Origin: JBBDRW01 sp040905265
GTDB lineage: Bacteria; Bacteroidota; Rhodothermia; Balneolales; Balneolaceae
Direction: 5' to 3'
NCBI GenBank assembly: GCA_040905265.1
Contig: JBBDRW010000074.1
Coordinates: 1-41,225 of the forward strand
DNA length: 41,225 nt
Under the pieces are notes generated by a model, which searched no databases, was not told the origin of the DNA, and saw only the letters and a program-made list of their open reading frames with translations. Below, piece after piece: positions 8,993-18,414 of this stretch. Made by a program: the position numbers and the translations under genes. The first letter of the stretch is position 1; each line of letters starts with the position of its first letter.

Positions 8993-10192
8993 ATGAAACT
9001 GCATACGCATTACAGTCTCCTGCTCTTCTTCTTGCTGATTCCTGTCACTCTCTTCAGCCAGGTTGTGCCTCAGGTATCCGGTGGAGAGAACCGGGGAGTA
9101 CAGCATATATTTGTTCCACTTGTTGCCTATACGTCAGACTTGGGGCTGGTTGGCGGTGGCGTAGGCCAGAGAATTGACTATGGAGAGGGAGTTTCTCCAT
9201 TTCGGAATTCGACGGAAATTACACTTTTGGCTTCTACCAAGGGGTTACTTTCAACAAGGTTCAGCTATGATCGAACCCGGACCTTTGGCAGAGACATTCG
9301 CTCCGGAATCGACATGAAGCTGGGGCGGTTTCTGAATCAGAACTATTTCGGGCTCGGAAATGAGACCCGGTTTGAGCAGAAACATTGGGACGATGAGGCT
9401 TACTTTTATGAGCACAGGGAGTTGAGAATTAATTATCAGGTTCGGATACCTCTTCCCGGATTCCATTCAGGGGGGCAAAACCGAAATGATCAGGAAGGGG
9501 TTGATTATGATCCCATGCGAACCCGATTTGAATGGCTGTTTCTCTACGAGATGGTCCTCAACCGTCCCGGGTCGCAGGGCGATGGTACTCTGTATGAGGA
9601 GGAGCACCCTTATGGCTCCGGCGGCGGAATGGTACACTCCCTGGGCCTCGGGCTGCTATTTGAAAAGAGGGACAGTGAGTTCGATCCCAGAAAAGGAGTC
9701 CGTTATGATTTTCGCTTTACAGCAGCCCCCTCATTCCTGGGGGATTATGGGTACAGCAGGTTCAGCCTGAATCTGAGGCACTATTTTCCTCTGTTACCCG
9801 CGATAACTCTGGCCAATCAAGTTGATGTGCAAAAGAGTTTTGGGAAGCCCCCGTTCTGGGATCTTCCGGTTATCGGGTCTGAGGATGAGCTCAGGGGGTA
9901 TCCGGAGTTTCGGTTTCGTGGTGAAAGCAGCTGGGCCAGCAATACTGAACTGCGAGCCTGGTTCTATGAGATTGAGGAGTTGCAGATAAAGCTTGGGATT
10001 CACGGATTTTGGGACACCGGCCGCGTATTTCAGAAGGGCGATACGACTACGAAACTCTTCAGTGGATTGAAACATACTGGCGGATTTGGCGGAGCGGCTA
10101 CTCTTTTCAGCCCGGATCTCATCGTTCGGGCAGATATCGGTTTCTCTGAGGATCTGTACAGGATCTATTTTGGTATTGGCTACCTGTTTTGA
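8993..10192 (+). CDS. Omp85/BamA-type outer-membrane barrel protein without POTRA domains
   Basis: From the ATG at 8993 the product is 399 residues with a clear signal peptide (hydrophobic LLLFFLLIPVTLFSQ). The rest shows alternating beta-strands with aromatic girdles, a region RKGVRYDFRFTAAPSFLG, a GSEDELRGYPEFRFRGES segment matching the conserved RGY/RGF loop of surface-antigen D15 barrels, and a C-terminus ending in aromatic strand IYFGIGYLF. There is no room for POTRA domains, so it resembles stand-alone bacterial surface-antigen barrels rather than BamA itself. The frame extends up to 8924, but those 23 extra residues are charged and precede the signal peptide, so 8993 was chosen. It is monocistronic and convergent with hemD. 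Confidence 0.85.
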   Translation: MKLHTHYSLLLFFLLIPVTLFSQVVPQVSGGENRGVQHIFVPLVAYTSDLGLVGGGVGQRIDYGEGVSPFRNSTEITLLASTKGLLSTRFSYDRTRTFGRDIRSGIDMKLGRFLNQNYFGLGNETRFEQKHWDDEAYFYEHRELRINYQVRIPLPGFHSGGQNRNDQEGVDYDPMRTRFEWLFLYEMVLNRPGSQGDGTLYEEEHPYGSGGGMVHSLGLGLLFEKRDSEFDPRKGVRYDFRFTAAPSFLGDYGYSRFSLNLRHYFPLLPAITLANQVDVQKSFGKPPFWDLPVIGSEDELRGYPEFRFRGESSWASNTELRAWFYEIEELQIKLGIHGFWDTGRVFQKGDTTTKLFSGLKHTGGFGGAATLFSPDLIVRADIGFSEDLYRIYFGIGYLF

Positions 10193-10221
10193 GGTCCAGG
10201 AGTCTGTCGGACTTATGGGAT

Positions 10222-10269
10222 CGTATCAACTAATCTCTTGCGGCTTGCCCCGCATCGTATGGTTGACAC
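10222..10269. repeat. Family B imperfect hairpin between convergent genes
   Basis: GTATCAACTA (about 10223-10232) pairs, with two G-T wobbles, with TGGTTGACAC (10260-10269). The loop contains GCCCCGCATCG, which recurs as GCCCCACATCG in the stronger hairpin at 18291-18352. Both sit between a plus-strand and a minus-strand gene that converge, so a bidirectional terminator role is plausible. Confidence 0.5.
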
Positions 10270-10277
10270 GAAACGGG

Positions 10278-11015
10278 TCAATTCAGAGACTGGATAATCT
10301 GCACTACGGAATCCCAGCTTCCCTCCGCCTGATGATCTGCCTGTAATCCTTCCTGATACATCTTTTGTGTGACACCGGCACTTGCCGAGATCAGGATCAG
10401 ATCCTTCAAATCCAATTCCGGAAAGGCTGTTTTGGTTCGAATCACGGAACCTCTGGAGTGAAAAAGTATGGCATCCGGCGGCTGTGAGTGGACAATTTGC
10501 CGAGACTCTCTGAGCTGGTTTTTTTCAAGAGGTACCGGCTCACAGACCGTCAATTCCGAGACCGGCAGATCCAGCTCCTGCAGTAATCCCGGCATCTCTT
10601 CACTGGATCCGTCTGCACAGGGGTAGAGAGTACCGCCGGATTGATTGATACGAAGCATGAACTCCATCAGGTCGATTGGACGGGCTCCTTCTCGTGGCAG
10701 GATTCCGGGAATTCCGGCATCTTCAAGAAGATCCACTTCCGGCTGGTTCATGGCCAGATGGATCTTCTGCAGTATCTCATTCCGGATTCCGCTCTTATCC
10801 GCCCAGATGAGAAAGTTTTGAACATGCCTGACACCTCCGTAGACAACAAACCGGAATGTGTCGATCTGCTGTCTGAGGGCTTCCCGTTGCTCTGGATCCA
10901 TCCGGAAGCGATATTGTTCCAGTGGAACCGGCAGGAGTTCCCAACCTGCATCCGGTATACGCCCATTCAGTGTAGAGGCTTCCGTCGTTTCAGATGTGAT
11001 GAGGATTGTCTTCAT
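10278..11015 (-). CDS. hemD: Uroporphyrinogen-III synthase-like protein
   Basis: The 245-residue protein has the HemD pattern: an N-terminal strand MKTILITSE, a first-domain segment VVYGGVRHVQNFL, a second domain ending in the family's most conserved stretch: AILFHSRGSVIRTKTAF (usually F-T/S-S-x-x-A/S-V), then LILISASAGVTQKMYQEGL (usually A-I-G-x-x-T-A-x-A) and a short terminal helix EGSWDSVVQIIQSL. The family is weakly conserved in sequence, and this match is good at the C-terminus and loose at the N-terminus. The enzyme closes hydroxymethylbilane to uroporphyrinogen III, two steps before coproporphyrinogen in the pathway that hemG completes. It is divergent from the protease gene at 11139. 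Confidence 0.8.
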   Translation of the reverse strand: MKTILITSETTEASTLNGRIPDAGWELLPVPLEQYRFRMDPEQREALRQQIDTFRFVVYGGVRHVQNFLIWADKSGIRNEILQKIHLAMNQPEVDLLEDAGIPGILPREGARPIDLMEFMLRINQSGGTLYPCADGSSEEMPGLLQELDLPVSELTVCEPVPLEKNQLRESRQIVHSQPPDAILFHSRGSVIRTKTAFPELDLKDLILISASAGVTQKMYQEGLQADHQAEGSWDSVVQIIQSLN

Positions 11016-11138
11016 GGCCGGTCAAGATAAGAAAATCAGATCAATCAGCCGGGTTCAATTTTTTACATGGAACCTGAATATTTTACTTTCAATAGACACT
11101 GAAGATATTATTTTGAAAGGTGAGATTACTATAATGAA

Positions 11139-12086
11139 ATGAAGAGACAACCATTTTATAGCAGTTCTGAACGGTATCATCAACGTAGAAACTCCCCGGA
11201 GAGCCGTCGGTATTCCGATGATGATCAGCGGGGAGAGTCCGGTGATCAGGCCGGCCCTGCTGATTCCGGCAGATGGTCACATTCATGGCGCGAGTTCAGG
11301 GTCCGGAATGAAACGTATCTGTTGATCGCTGCCTGTGCGGTACTTCCACTTCTTATTCTCGGTGTCTGGCTGCTGTTAAATGAATCGCCCGCAGCACTGA
11401 CTCAACGGGATATCGATATGGCGGTACTTCACTCACTGGAAAATATGCCGCCGTCACCCTCTTGGGAATCATTGGCATACGAAGCAATACGTCCATCGAT
11501 TGTACGGGTTCGAAGGGTGGACAGAGATGAAAATGGAGAGGATGAGATCGATCGTGGAGTGGGTACAGGGGTGGTTGTGGAGGATGATGGGACCATTTTA
11601 ACGAATCTGCACGTTGTTGCCGGCAGTGAACGGACGGTTGTTGTTTTTGCGGACGGAAGTGAGTCTGATGCTGATATCGTCGGAATTCAGCCGGAGAATG
11701 ATCTGGCAGTGATTCGTGCACGTCAGTTGCCGGATGATCTGATGCCGGCAACCCTCAGATCCACCAGCGGGCTTCGGGAGGGAGATCATGTAATTGCGGT
11801 CGGTTATCCGTTTGGAATCGGGCCGTCGGTCTCATCCGGTATCATTTCCGGCCTGGGCAGAGAGTATGTATCGGAAGAGGGGGAACCGGCACTGACCGGT
11901 TTGATCCAGTTTGACGCTGCCGCCAATCCGGGAAACTCCGGGGGGCCGCTGGTTACAAGGGAAGGTGAAGTGGTGGGTATTGTAACGGCCATTCTGAATC
12001 ACTCCGGACAGCGTGTCTTTATCGGTATCGGTTTTGCTGTTCCCATTGAAAGTGCAACTGAGTCTATGGGCTCGTCCCCATTCTAA
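11139..12086 (+). CDS. Membrane-anchored trypsin-like (HtrA-type) serine protease without PDZ
   Basis: The 315-residue protein starts with about 58 hydrophilic residues rich in Arg, Ser and Asp, then a single membrane segment (about 59-80). A trypsin-like domain follows with the catalytic triad readable: H158 in TNLHVV, D188 in ENDLAVI and S267 in NPGNSGGPL. The chain ends soon after the last strand (IGIGFAVPI), leaving no PDZ domain, unlike DegP/DegS. The topology predicts an N-terminal cytoplasmic tail and a periplasmic protease. It lies 19 bases before moxR (12106), so it probably belongs to that operon and could act in the same envelope process. ATG at 11139 follows a weak AAAGGTGAG ribosome-binding sequence. 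Confidence 0.9.
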   Translation: MKRQPFYSSSERYHQRRNSPESRRYSDDDQRGESGDQAGPADSGRWSHSWREFRVRNETYLLIAACAVLPLLILGVWLLLNESPAALTQRDIDMAVLHSLENMPPSPSWESLAYEAIRPSIVRVRRVDRDENGEDEIDRGVGTGVVVEDDGTILTNLHVVAGSERTVVVFADGSESDADIVGIQPENDLAVIRARQLPDDLMPATLRSTSGLREGDHVIAVGYPFGIGPSVSSGIISGLGREYVSEEGEPALTGLIQFDAAANPGNSGGPLVTREGEVVGIVTAILNHSGQRVFIGIGFAVPIESATESMGSSPF

Positions 12087-12105
12087 CATCATTGAATTTC
12101 AGATT

Positions 12106-13099
<994 letters not shown>

Positions 13100-13107
<8 letters not shown>

Positions 13108-14038
13108 AGAGATTGAGAATACGGATGCTCTGTTAAAACGGCTCGAATGGTCGGTCCTGCGGAAACTGGATGGCCTGATACATGGAGACTACAGAACGCT
13201 GTTCCGTGGGTACGGGCTGGACCTGGCTGACCTGAGGGAATATAAGGCTGAGGATGAAGTTCGTTACATAGACTGGAACGTGACAGCACGGCTGCAGGTT
13301 CCCTATGTCCGGCAGTATAATGAGGAGCGGGAAGTCACGGCTTGGTTTTTGCTCGACACAAGTCCATCCATCGACTTCGGTTCGGAGGAGAGGGACAAAC
13401 GGTCTGTACTGGCCGGCTTTGTTGCTGTTCTTGCCCGGCTGCTGACGATGCGGGGTAACCGTGTCGGCGCGATTCTCTACAGTGACCGTATCGATCGGGT
13501 GATTCCTCCACGCAGCGGAAGAGTTCAGGTACTGCATATTCTCGAATCTATTCGAAACCGCCCTGACCGGAAGCGGTCAGAATCCACCGACCTCGGGGAT
13601 TTTCTGCAAAAGGCGGGGCATATTCTGAAAAGGCGTTCATTGTTGTTTGTAGTCTCGGATTTTATCTCGGCCCCCGGCTGGAGCGAACCGCTCAGTGATC
13701 TTTCCCGCCGACATGAGGCCCTCGCAATCCGGCTCTATGACCCATTGGAGAGAAACCTGCCTGATTTGGGCCTGTTTTTGATGCAGGATTCGGAAACCGG
13801 TGAGCAGCTATTGGTTGACTCGAATGATCCCGGTTTCAGGAAAAGATTTGCTGAGCTTGCGGAATCGCGTGAAGCAGAACTTTTGGACGCGTTGGCCAAG
13901 GCCGGTGTCGATACCCTTGAACTCTCTACAACGGATGACCTTCTCGAGAGCCTGATCCGATTCATTGAATTGCGTACATACCGATCAAGCCGGGCAGGAG
14001 CAAGATCCCTGCCTGGTCACATGGAGGCTTCGCTATGA
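13100..14038 (+). CDS. DUF58 domain protein (VWA-like)
   Basis: The 312-residue protein carries the DUF58 signature YGLDLADLREYKAEDEVRYI then DWNVTAR near residues 37-65, and a VWA-like core whose metal-site motif reads DTSPS (DxSxS form). No membrane segment is seen. The gene overlaps moxR by 8 bases and its TGA overlaps the next ATG as ATGA at 14035-14038, so translation is probably coupled on both sides. In MoxR/Bat clusters such proteins are the usual second member and are thought to be MoxR clients; their biochemical role is not established. Confidence 0.92.
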
Positions 14039-15072
14039 GTTTTATCTGGCCAATCTTACTTTGGAACCTGCTTTTGATACCGCTGTTGGTTCTGGCCTAT
14101 TTTTATATTCTTCGGAGAAAAAAACAGGCAGCAGTCCGGTTTGCCAATTTGAATCTGGTGAAAGAGGCGATGGGAGACGGGCCGGGTATGCGTAGACATA
14201 TTCCTGCAATTCTTCTACTGGTCTCTCTGACGTTGATGATCATCGGGATTGCCCGCCCCACAGCGATGGTGACACTGCCGTCTGAAAGAGGTACTGTGAT
14301 TCTGGCGATGGATATTTCCGGTAGCATGAGAGCTGCTGATGTCGAGCCCGACCGGTTGTCGGCATCGCAGGAAGCGGCGATTTCATTTGTCATGGACCAG
14401 CCCTCAAGTACCCGTGTTGGGGTAGTTGCCTTTGCCGGTGCTGCGCTGGTTGTCCAGCAGCCAACCCTGAACCGGGAAGAGATCATCCGGTCCATCGAAC
14501 AGTTTCAACTCAGGAGAGGTACCAATATCGGAGAAGCGATTTTGGTTTCACTTCAGGTACTCTTTCCGGAGGCTGACTTTGATACGGGAACGAGAGGGTT
14601 TACAAATGAGAGATCCAGAAGTGCTCCCCTGGGTGAAGCGCGGGACAGAGAAGAGTTTATCCCGGTTGAACCGGGTAGTTACTCAAACGCCGCTGTTGTA
14701 CTGCTGACGGACGGACAGCCGACAACCGGCCCTGAACCGGTTCAGGCTGCAAGGATAGCGGCTGACCGGGGTGTCCGCATCTTTACGGTGGGTTTCGGGT
14801 CCAGGCAGGGAGAGGTGATCGGATTCGGCGGCCGTTCGATGAGGGTTCAACTGGATGAGGAGAATTTGCGACAGGTAGCTGAAATCACAAGAGGCAGATA
14901 CTTTCATGCCGGGAGTTTCGAAAACCTGAGTGAAGTATATCAGACACTGACTACCCAGTTTTTCATGGAGCGTGAAGAGACTGAAATTACGGCATTCTTT
15001 GCGGCCGGCGCGATGCTGACGCTGCTCCTCTCCGTAACTCTTTCACTGATCTGGTTTAACCGAATTTTTTGA
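14035..15072 (+). CDS. VWA-domain membrane protein, BatA-like
   Basis: The 345-residue protein has two N-terminal membrane segments (about 5-25 and 57-75), a VWA domain with an intact MIDAS (DISGS near residue 98, the conserved Thr in RRGTNIG, and the Asp in LLTDGQP), and a final membrane segment (about 322-343). This is the BatA architecture of the Bacteroides aerotolerance operon. GGAGG at 14024-14028, within a normal distance of the ATG, is one of the clearer ribosome-binding sites here. BatB, BatC and BatD do not follow; instead the threonine synthase gene converges, and the two coding regions overlap by 30 bases (15043-15072). Confidence 0.9.
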   Translation: MSFIWPILLWNLLLIPLLVLAYFYILRRKKQAAVRFANLNLVKEAMGDGPGMRRHIPAILLLVSLTLMIIGIARPTAMVTLPSERGTVILAMDISGSMRAADVEPDRLSASQEAAISFVMDQPSSTRVGVVAFAGAALVVQQPTLNREEIIRSIEQFQLRRGTNIGEAILVSLQVLFPEADFDTGTRGFTNERSRSAPLGEARDREEFIPVEPGSYSNAAVVLLTDGQPTTGPEPVQAARIAADRGVRIFTVGFGSRQGEVIGFGGRSMRVQLDEENLRQVAEITRGRYFHAGSFENLSEVYQTLTTQFFMEREETEITAFFAAGAMLTLLLSVTLSLIWFNRIF

Positions 15073-16785
15073 AGAAGTACTGGAAAGGGATCGGTAAGCA
15101 ACGGCAAACCCTTTTTCAAATGCATGGATGGCTGCTTCGATTGTGTCAGGTGAAGCACCTCTCGATGTCCACTGCTGCTCTTCTTTCTCTAAGGTGAGGG
15201 TAACTACCACCAGTGAGTCTGTATCCGGGCTGAGGATTTCCATCTCATGGTCGGCCACTTCCAGTGGAAGTATGTGATCTGTCTCCTGCCGGATCGCATT
15301 CAGGATAGCATCCACCGGCCCGACACCCTGGTGTCTGGAGATAACGGTCTGATCTCCCATTCGCAGTTTCACCTCAGCAGATACAAACCCCTTTTTTTTC
15401 ATGGTTACCTTGTAGTCGTCTACACGCACCGGGAACTCCAGGCCGGTTTCTTCGTTCATGACCATTGACTGGAGGAATTCGATCTCATTTCTCTTCAGGG
15501 TTTTGCCGTGACGGTTAATCCTCTCGATATACTCTTCGTAGAGTTTCTGGTGGTTCTCGTCCAGCTTCAGATTAGCGAGTACGGTCTCTCTTGATTTCCC
15601 CCAGCCTCTCTTCTGCAAATCGATAAACCCGGACTCTACATAGCTCCTGATGTTTTCCAGATCGGGCTGTAGAAGAGGTGATGTGAGGCTGTGTTTTGTC
15701 ACAACCCGTGTATCCTTGAGCCCGGAGCCTGTAAGCACAAAGAGGCATTTTTTTCCTCTGAAAGCATTCCGGTTGTTCTTGAAACAGGCGAGGGGTAAGG
15801 CCGCCGCGGGCTCTGTAAAATGGCCCTCCTCAACGGCCATTTCCCGGAGTGAATCCAGAATCTCATCTTCTGATACGGTGTAGGCGGTTCCCCCCGTATC
15901 ATCGATTCCGCGAAGTACTTTGTGGAAATCGATCGGATTGGACGTTGCAACCGATGTAGCAATAGTCTGTACCTGCCGTTTGACGACTTTCTCTCGTTTG
16001 AAGATTCCTTCGACTACCGGGGAGCTCTCTTCCGGCTGGATTGCAATCAGGGCTGGAGTGTGGGCTAATGTTCCTGCAGCCTTCAATTCACGATACCCCT
16101 TGTGGATCGCCCCAAAATTGGTGCCGCACCCCACAGGTATGAAGAGGGCGTCAAAGTCCTCTCCACCCTGTTTCAGCAGTTCCCAGGTAAATGATTTTTG
16201 CCCCTCTTCCCGGAAGACATAATCTCCGGCCAGATAGTATCCGGCAGATTCGGCAAACTCACGACAGAGGGTCTCACATCGGGTAAAATCCCCCTGTATC
16301 CGGAGAATATTTGCGTTGAATATCGTCGCTTGCGCAAGTTTGGCTTCGGTCGTCTTCTCCGGAACAAAAACATAACACGGTAACCGGAAATAGCAGGCAT
16401 ATGCAGCTACTGACGCAGCCATGTTCCCTGTGGATGCGAGACAGATTGCCTCAGCACCGAGTTCGAGTGCTTTCTGAACCTCCAGATGGCTGCCCCGGTC
16501 CTTGAAGCAACCGGTAGGGTGTTCATACTCCAGTTTGGCGTAGAGGTCTGCATCGTATCTCTCCGAGAGCCGGTCCAGTCGGGTCAGGGTGGAAGGGTGA
16601 TTTCTGAATGGATCGGGCAGTAGGGAATCGATCGGGTATTGAATCTCCGGGCGATTCTCCTGGTAATTGATTTCGAGAACACCTCCACAAGACGTGCAGT
16701 AGGTAGAGGTTACCCGTTCATCATTCTCCCTGTCGCACAGTAGGCAGCGCATTGTATAACCGTTATGAGTCGGCAGGGTCATCAC
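15043..16785 (-). CDS. thrC: Threonine synthase fused to a LeuA-type regulatory domain
   Basis: The 580-residue protein begins with a zinc-ribbon-like Cys set (C14, C17, C30, C33), then a PLP fold-type II core with the Schiff-base lysine K95 in GCFKDRGS, the phosphate-loop region ASTGNMAAS and VGCGTNFGA, to about residue 365. This matches threonine synthases, which convert O-phosphohomoserine to threonine. Residues about 400-445 resemble the helical linker of 2-isopropylmalate synthase, and 455-565 match its allosteric domain, including GVGPVDAILNAI (487-498) and SRGASPDTIEAA (541-552). In LeuA and citramalate synthases this domain binds leucine or isoleucine. A branched-chain amino acid as effector is inference. 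The start may be M1 or M12. The preceding gene overlaps by four bases. Confidence 0.88.
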   Translation of the reverse strand: MMTLPTHNGYTMRCLLCDRENDERVTSTYCTSCGGVLEINYQENRPEIQYPIDSLLPDPFRNHPSTLTRLDRLSERYDADLYAKLEYEHPTGCFKDRGSHLEVQKALELGAEAICLASTGNMAASVAAYACYFRLPCYVFVPEKTTEAKLAQATIFNANILRIQGDFTRCETLCREFAESAGYYLAGDYVFREEGQKSFTWELLKQGGEDFDALFIPVGCGTNFGAIHKGYRELKAAGTLAHTPALIAIQPEESSPVVEGIFKREKVVKRQVQTIATSVATSNPIDFHKVLRGIDDTGGTAYTVSEDEILDSLREMAVEEGHFTEPAAALPLACFKNNRNAFRGKKCLFVLTGSGLKDTRVVTKHSLTSPLLQPDLENIRSYVESGFIDLQKRGWGKSRETVLANLKLDENHQKLYEEYIERINRHGKTLKRNEIEFLQSMVMNEETGLEFPVRVDDYKVTMKKKGFVSAEVKLRMGDQTVISRHQGVGPVDAILNAIRQETDHILPLEVADHEMEILSPDTDSLVVVTLTLEKEEQQWTSRGASPDTIEAAIHAFEKGFAVAYRSLSSTSSKNSVKPDQ

Positions 16786-17039
16786 TGTTCTGTTTGAAGT
16801 GGAAGCAAGACTATATTTTCAAAATCGAGGTCGAGCTCTTCAAAAACCGGTTCTGCCAGCTCTGCAATTTCATCGTCAGAGTAATCGTGAAGGCCTTCCA
16901 GCTCGACATATAGCGTTTCATTGATCTCGTCTATGTAATAGCGAAAGTCGGTCGATTCAAAAATGTCCGCAAGAGTTTTTACCAGAAAAGCAGTATCCTC
17001 CTGCCATGCTTCCAGTTCGGATTCATTGATATCTGTCAT
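16782..17039 (-). CDS. Small acidic protein coupled to threonine synthase
   Basis: From ATG at 17039 this is an 85-residue, strongly acidic protein with no signal or membrane segment: MTDINESELEAWQEDTA, central strands FRYYIDEINETLYVELEGL, and helix YSDDEIAELAEPVFEELD. The pattern of one helix, two strands and a helix suggests a small alpha-beta fold. Its TGA overlaps the thrC ATG as ATGA (16782-16785), so it is probably translated together with threonine synthase. I do not recognise the family. The frame continues upstream, but that part lies over the anmK start and has unlike composition. Confidence 0.75.
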   Translation of the reverse strand: MTDINESELEAWQEDTAFLVKTLADIFESTDFRYYIDEINETLYVELEGLHDYSDDEIAELAEPVFEELDLDFENIVLLPLQTEQ

Positions 17040-17112
17040 GATCGTTGTACATTGACGTTGTCTGTATGGATCTCCACTGCAAAACCTCCTGTAAAATATT
17101 GAATCTGTGACG

Positions 17113-18291
17113 ATGAACCAACGAATGAAACGATTGGCCGAACTCGCCGATGCCGGGGAGCGGATTATCCTGGGCCTTATGAGTGGTACATCTGTGGACG
17201 CCCTGGATCTCGCACTCTGCAAAGTGAGTGGACATGGAATCAATACAGAGCTGGAACTTCTGCATTCCGGATCACGTCCATTTGATCCGAATGTGCGGAA
17301 TCAGATAGAGTCGCTCGCATTTGATCCTGAGTCTGCGACAGGTGAAGTTTGCAGGCTGCAAGCGGTATTGTCGGCGACCTGGACAGAGCTGATCCTCGAA
17401 CAGCTGGATGAGTGGGGGGTTAGCCCTGATCGTGTAGACCTGCTGGCCAGCCACGGCCAAACCCTGCTGCACCAGCCCGGAAGAGGAATCGCGCCGGACA
17501 CTACGCTTCAGTTGGTAGACGGAGACCGGCTTGCTGCCGGAACAGGTATTTTGACCCTGAGTGATTTTCGCCAAAAACATATTGCAGCCGGCTATGAAGG
17601 TGCTCCACTGGCTCCCCTCGCAGATCTGATTCTGTTTGCACATCCGACGGAGAGCCGGTATCTGCTGAATCTTGGCGGGATCGGGAATATCACGGCACTT
17701 CCGGCAGGATCAAGCCATATGGAGGTGCCTCTGGCCACCGATACCGGTCCGGCCAACACATTGATTGATGAAGCTGTCAGGAAATTACTTCCCGGATACG
17801 ATTACGATCCGGAAGGATCATTTTCACAGAATGGGGAGGTGATCGAGCCACTCCTGGAGCGATTTCTTGCCCATCCGTTTTTTCAGCGTGACCTGCCGGC
17901 ATCAACCGGCCAGGAAGAGTTCTCCTGGAGCTGGGTTCATCGGGAGATGCTGGCTGAAGGGTATGAGATCCCGGTCAGGAATCTGCTTGCGACGCTGGTT
18001 GAACTGACAGCCTGTTCGGTAGGCAGAGTGATGGAGTGGCTTTCACCACCTGAACATGCTCAGATCTATATAAGCGGAGGCGGCTTGAAAAACCATTATC
18101 TCATGGAGCGGCTGGCCTGTCGCCTTCCGGGGCTGAAGCTTCGGCCTCTTTCTGAAATCGGGGTCGATCCGGACGCGAAAGAGGCGATACTTTTTGCAAT
18201 ACTTGCCAATGAGACGGTAGCCGGAGAGGGGTGGTTCAACAGGGACAGAAAACGTTTTGTTCTGGGAAAGATCAGCTTTCCCATGGAGTAG
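17113..18291 (+). CDS. anmK: Anhydro-N-acetylmuramic acid kinase
   Basis: From ATG at 17113 the protein is 392 residues; a GTG two codons upstream is the other possible start. AnmK motifs are clear: the phosphate loop GLMSGTSVDALDLAL, ASHGQTLLH, ALLADLILF-like region, LLNLGGIGNIT, ATDTGPANTLID and the C-terminal SGGGLKNHYLMERL. The enzyme opens and phosphorylates 1,6-anhydro-MurNAc to MurNAc-6-phosphate during peptidoglycan recycling, in the cytoplasm. It is divergent from the acidic-protein/thrC pair and convergent with rodA of the elongasome operon. Its stop codon lies inside the outer stem of the hairpin at 18291. Confidence 0.95.
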   Translation: MNQRMKRLAELADAGERIILGLMSGTSVDALDLALCKVSGHGINTELELLHSGSRPFDPNVRNQIESLAFDPESATGEVCRLQAVLSATWTELILEQLDEWGVSPDRVDLLASHGQTLLHQPGRGIAPDTTLQLVDGDRLAAGTGILTLSDFRQKHIAAGYEGAPLAPLADLILFAHPTESRYLLNLGGIGNITALPAGSSHMEVPLATDTGPANTLIDEAVRKLLPGYDYDPEGSFSQNGEVIEPLLERFLAHPFFQRDLPASTGQEEFSWSWVHREMLAEGYEIPVRNLLATLVELTACSVGRVMEWLSPPEHAQIYISGGGLKNHYLMERLACRLPGLKLRPLSEIGVDPDAKEAILFAILANETVAGEGWFNRDRKRFVLGKISFPME

Positions 18292-18352
18292 CTTCGTGTT
18301 GTTTCAACCATACTCTGGCCCCACATCGCATGGTTGAAACAACACCAGAAGC
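18291..18352. terminator. Long perfect hairpin between anmK and rodA (family B)
   Basis: GTGTTGTTTCAACCAT (18296-18311) is perfectly complementary to 18330-18345, with an 18-base loop. The stem extends by five more pairs (GCTTC 18291-18295 with GAAGC 18348-18352) after a two-base bulge. It lies between convergent genes, so it could stop transcription from both sides, although there is no classic T-tract. Loop and right arm recur at 10222-10269. Confidence 0.65.
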
Positions 18353-18414
18353 CTTTCGGACTTGGATGATTGACAAGAGGGGACGTCAGGTTTGAGGCAG
18401 ATGCCAGGCATTCC

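Noticed and set aside
12013..12105. N-terminal extension of MoxR to an upstream ATG
   Set aside because: It overlaps the protease coding end and adds a hydrophobic stretch not found in MoxR proteins.
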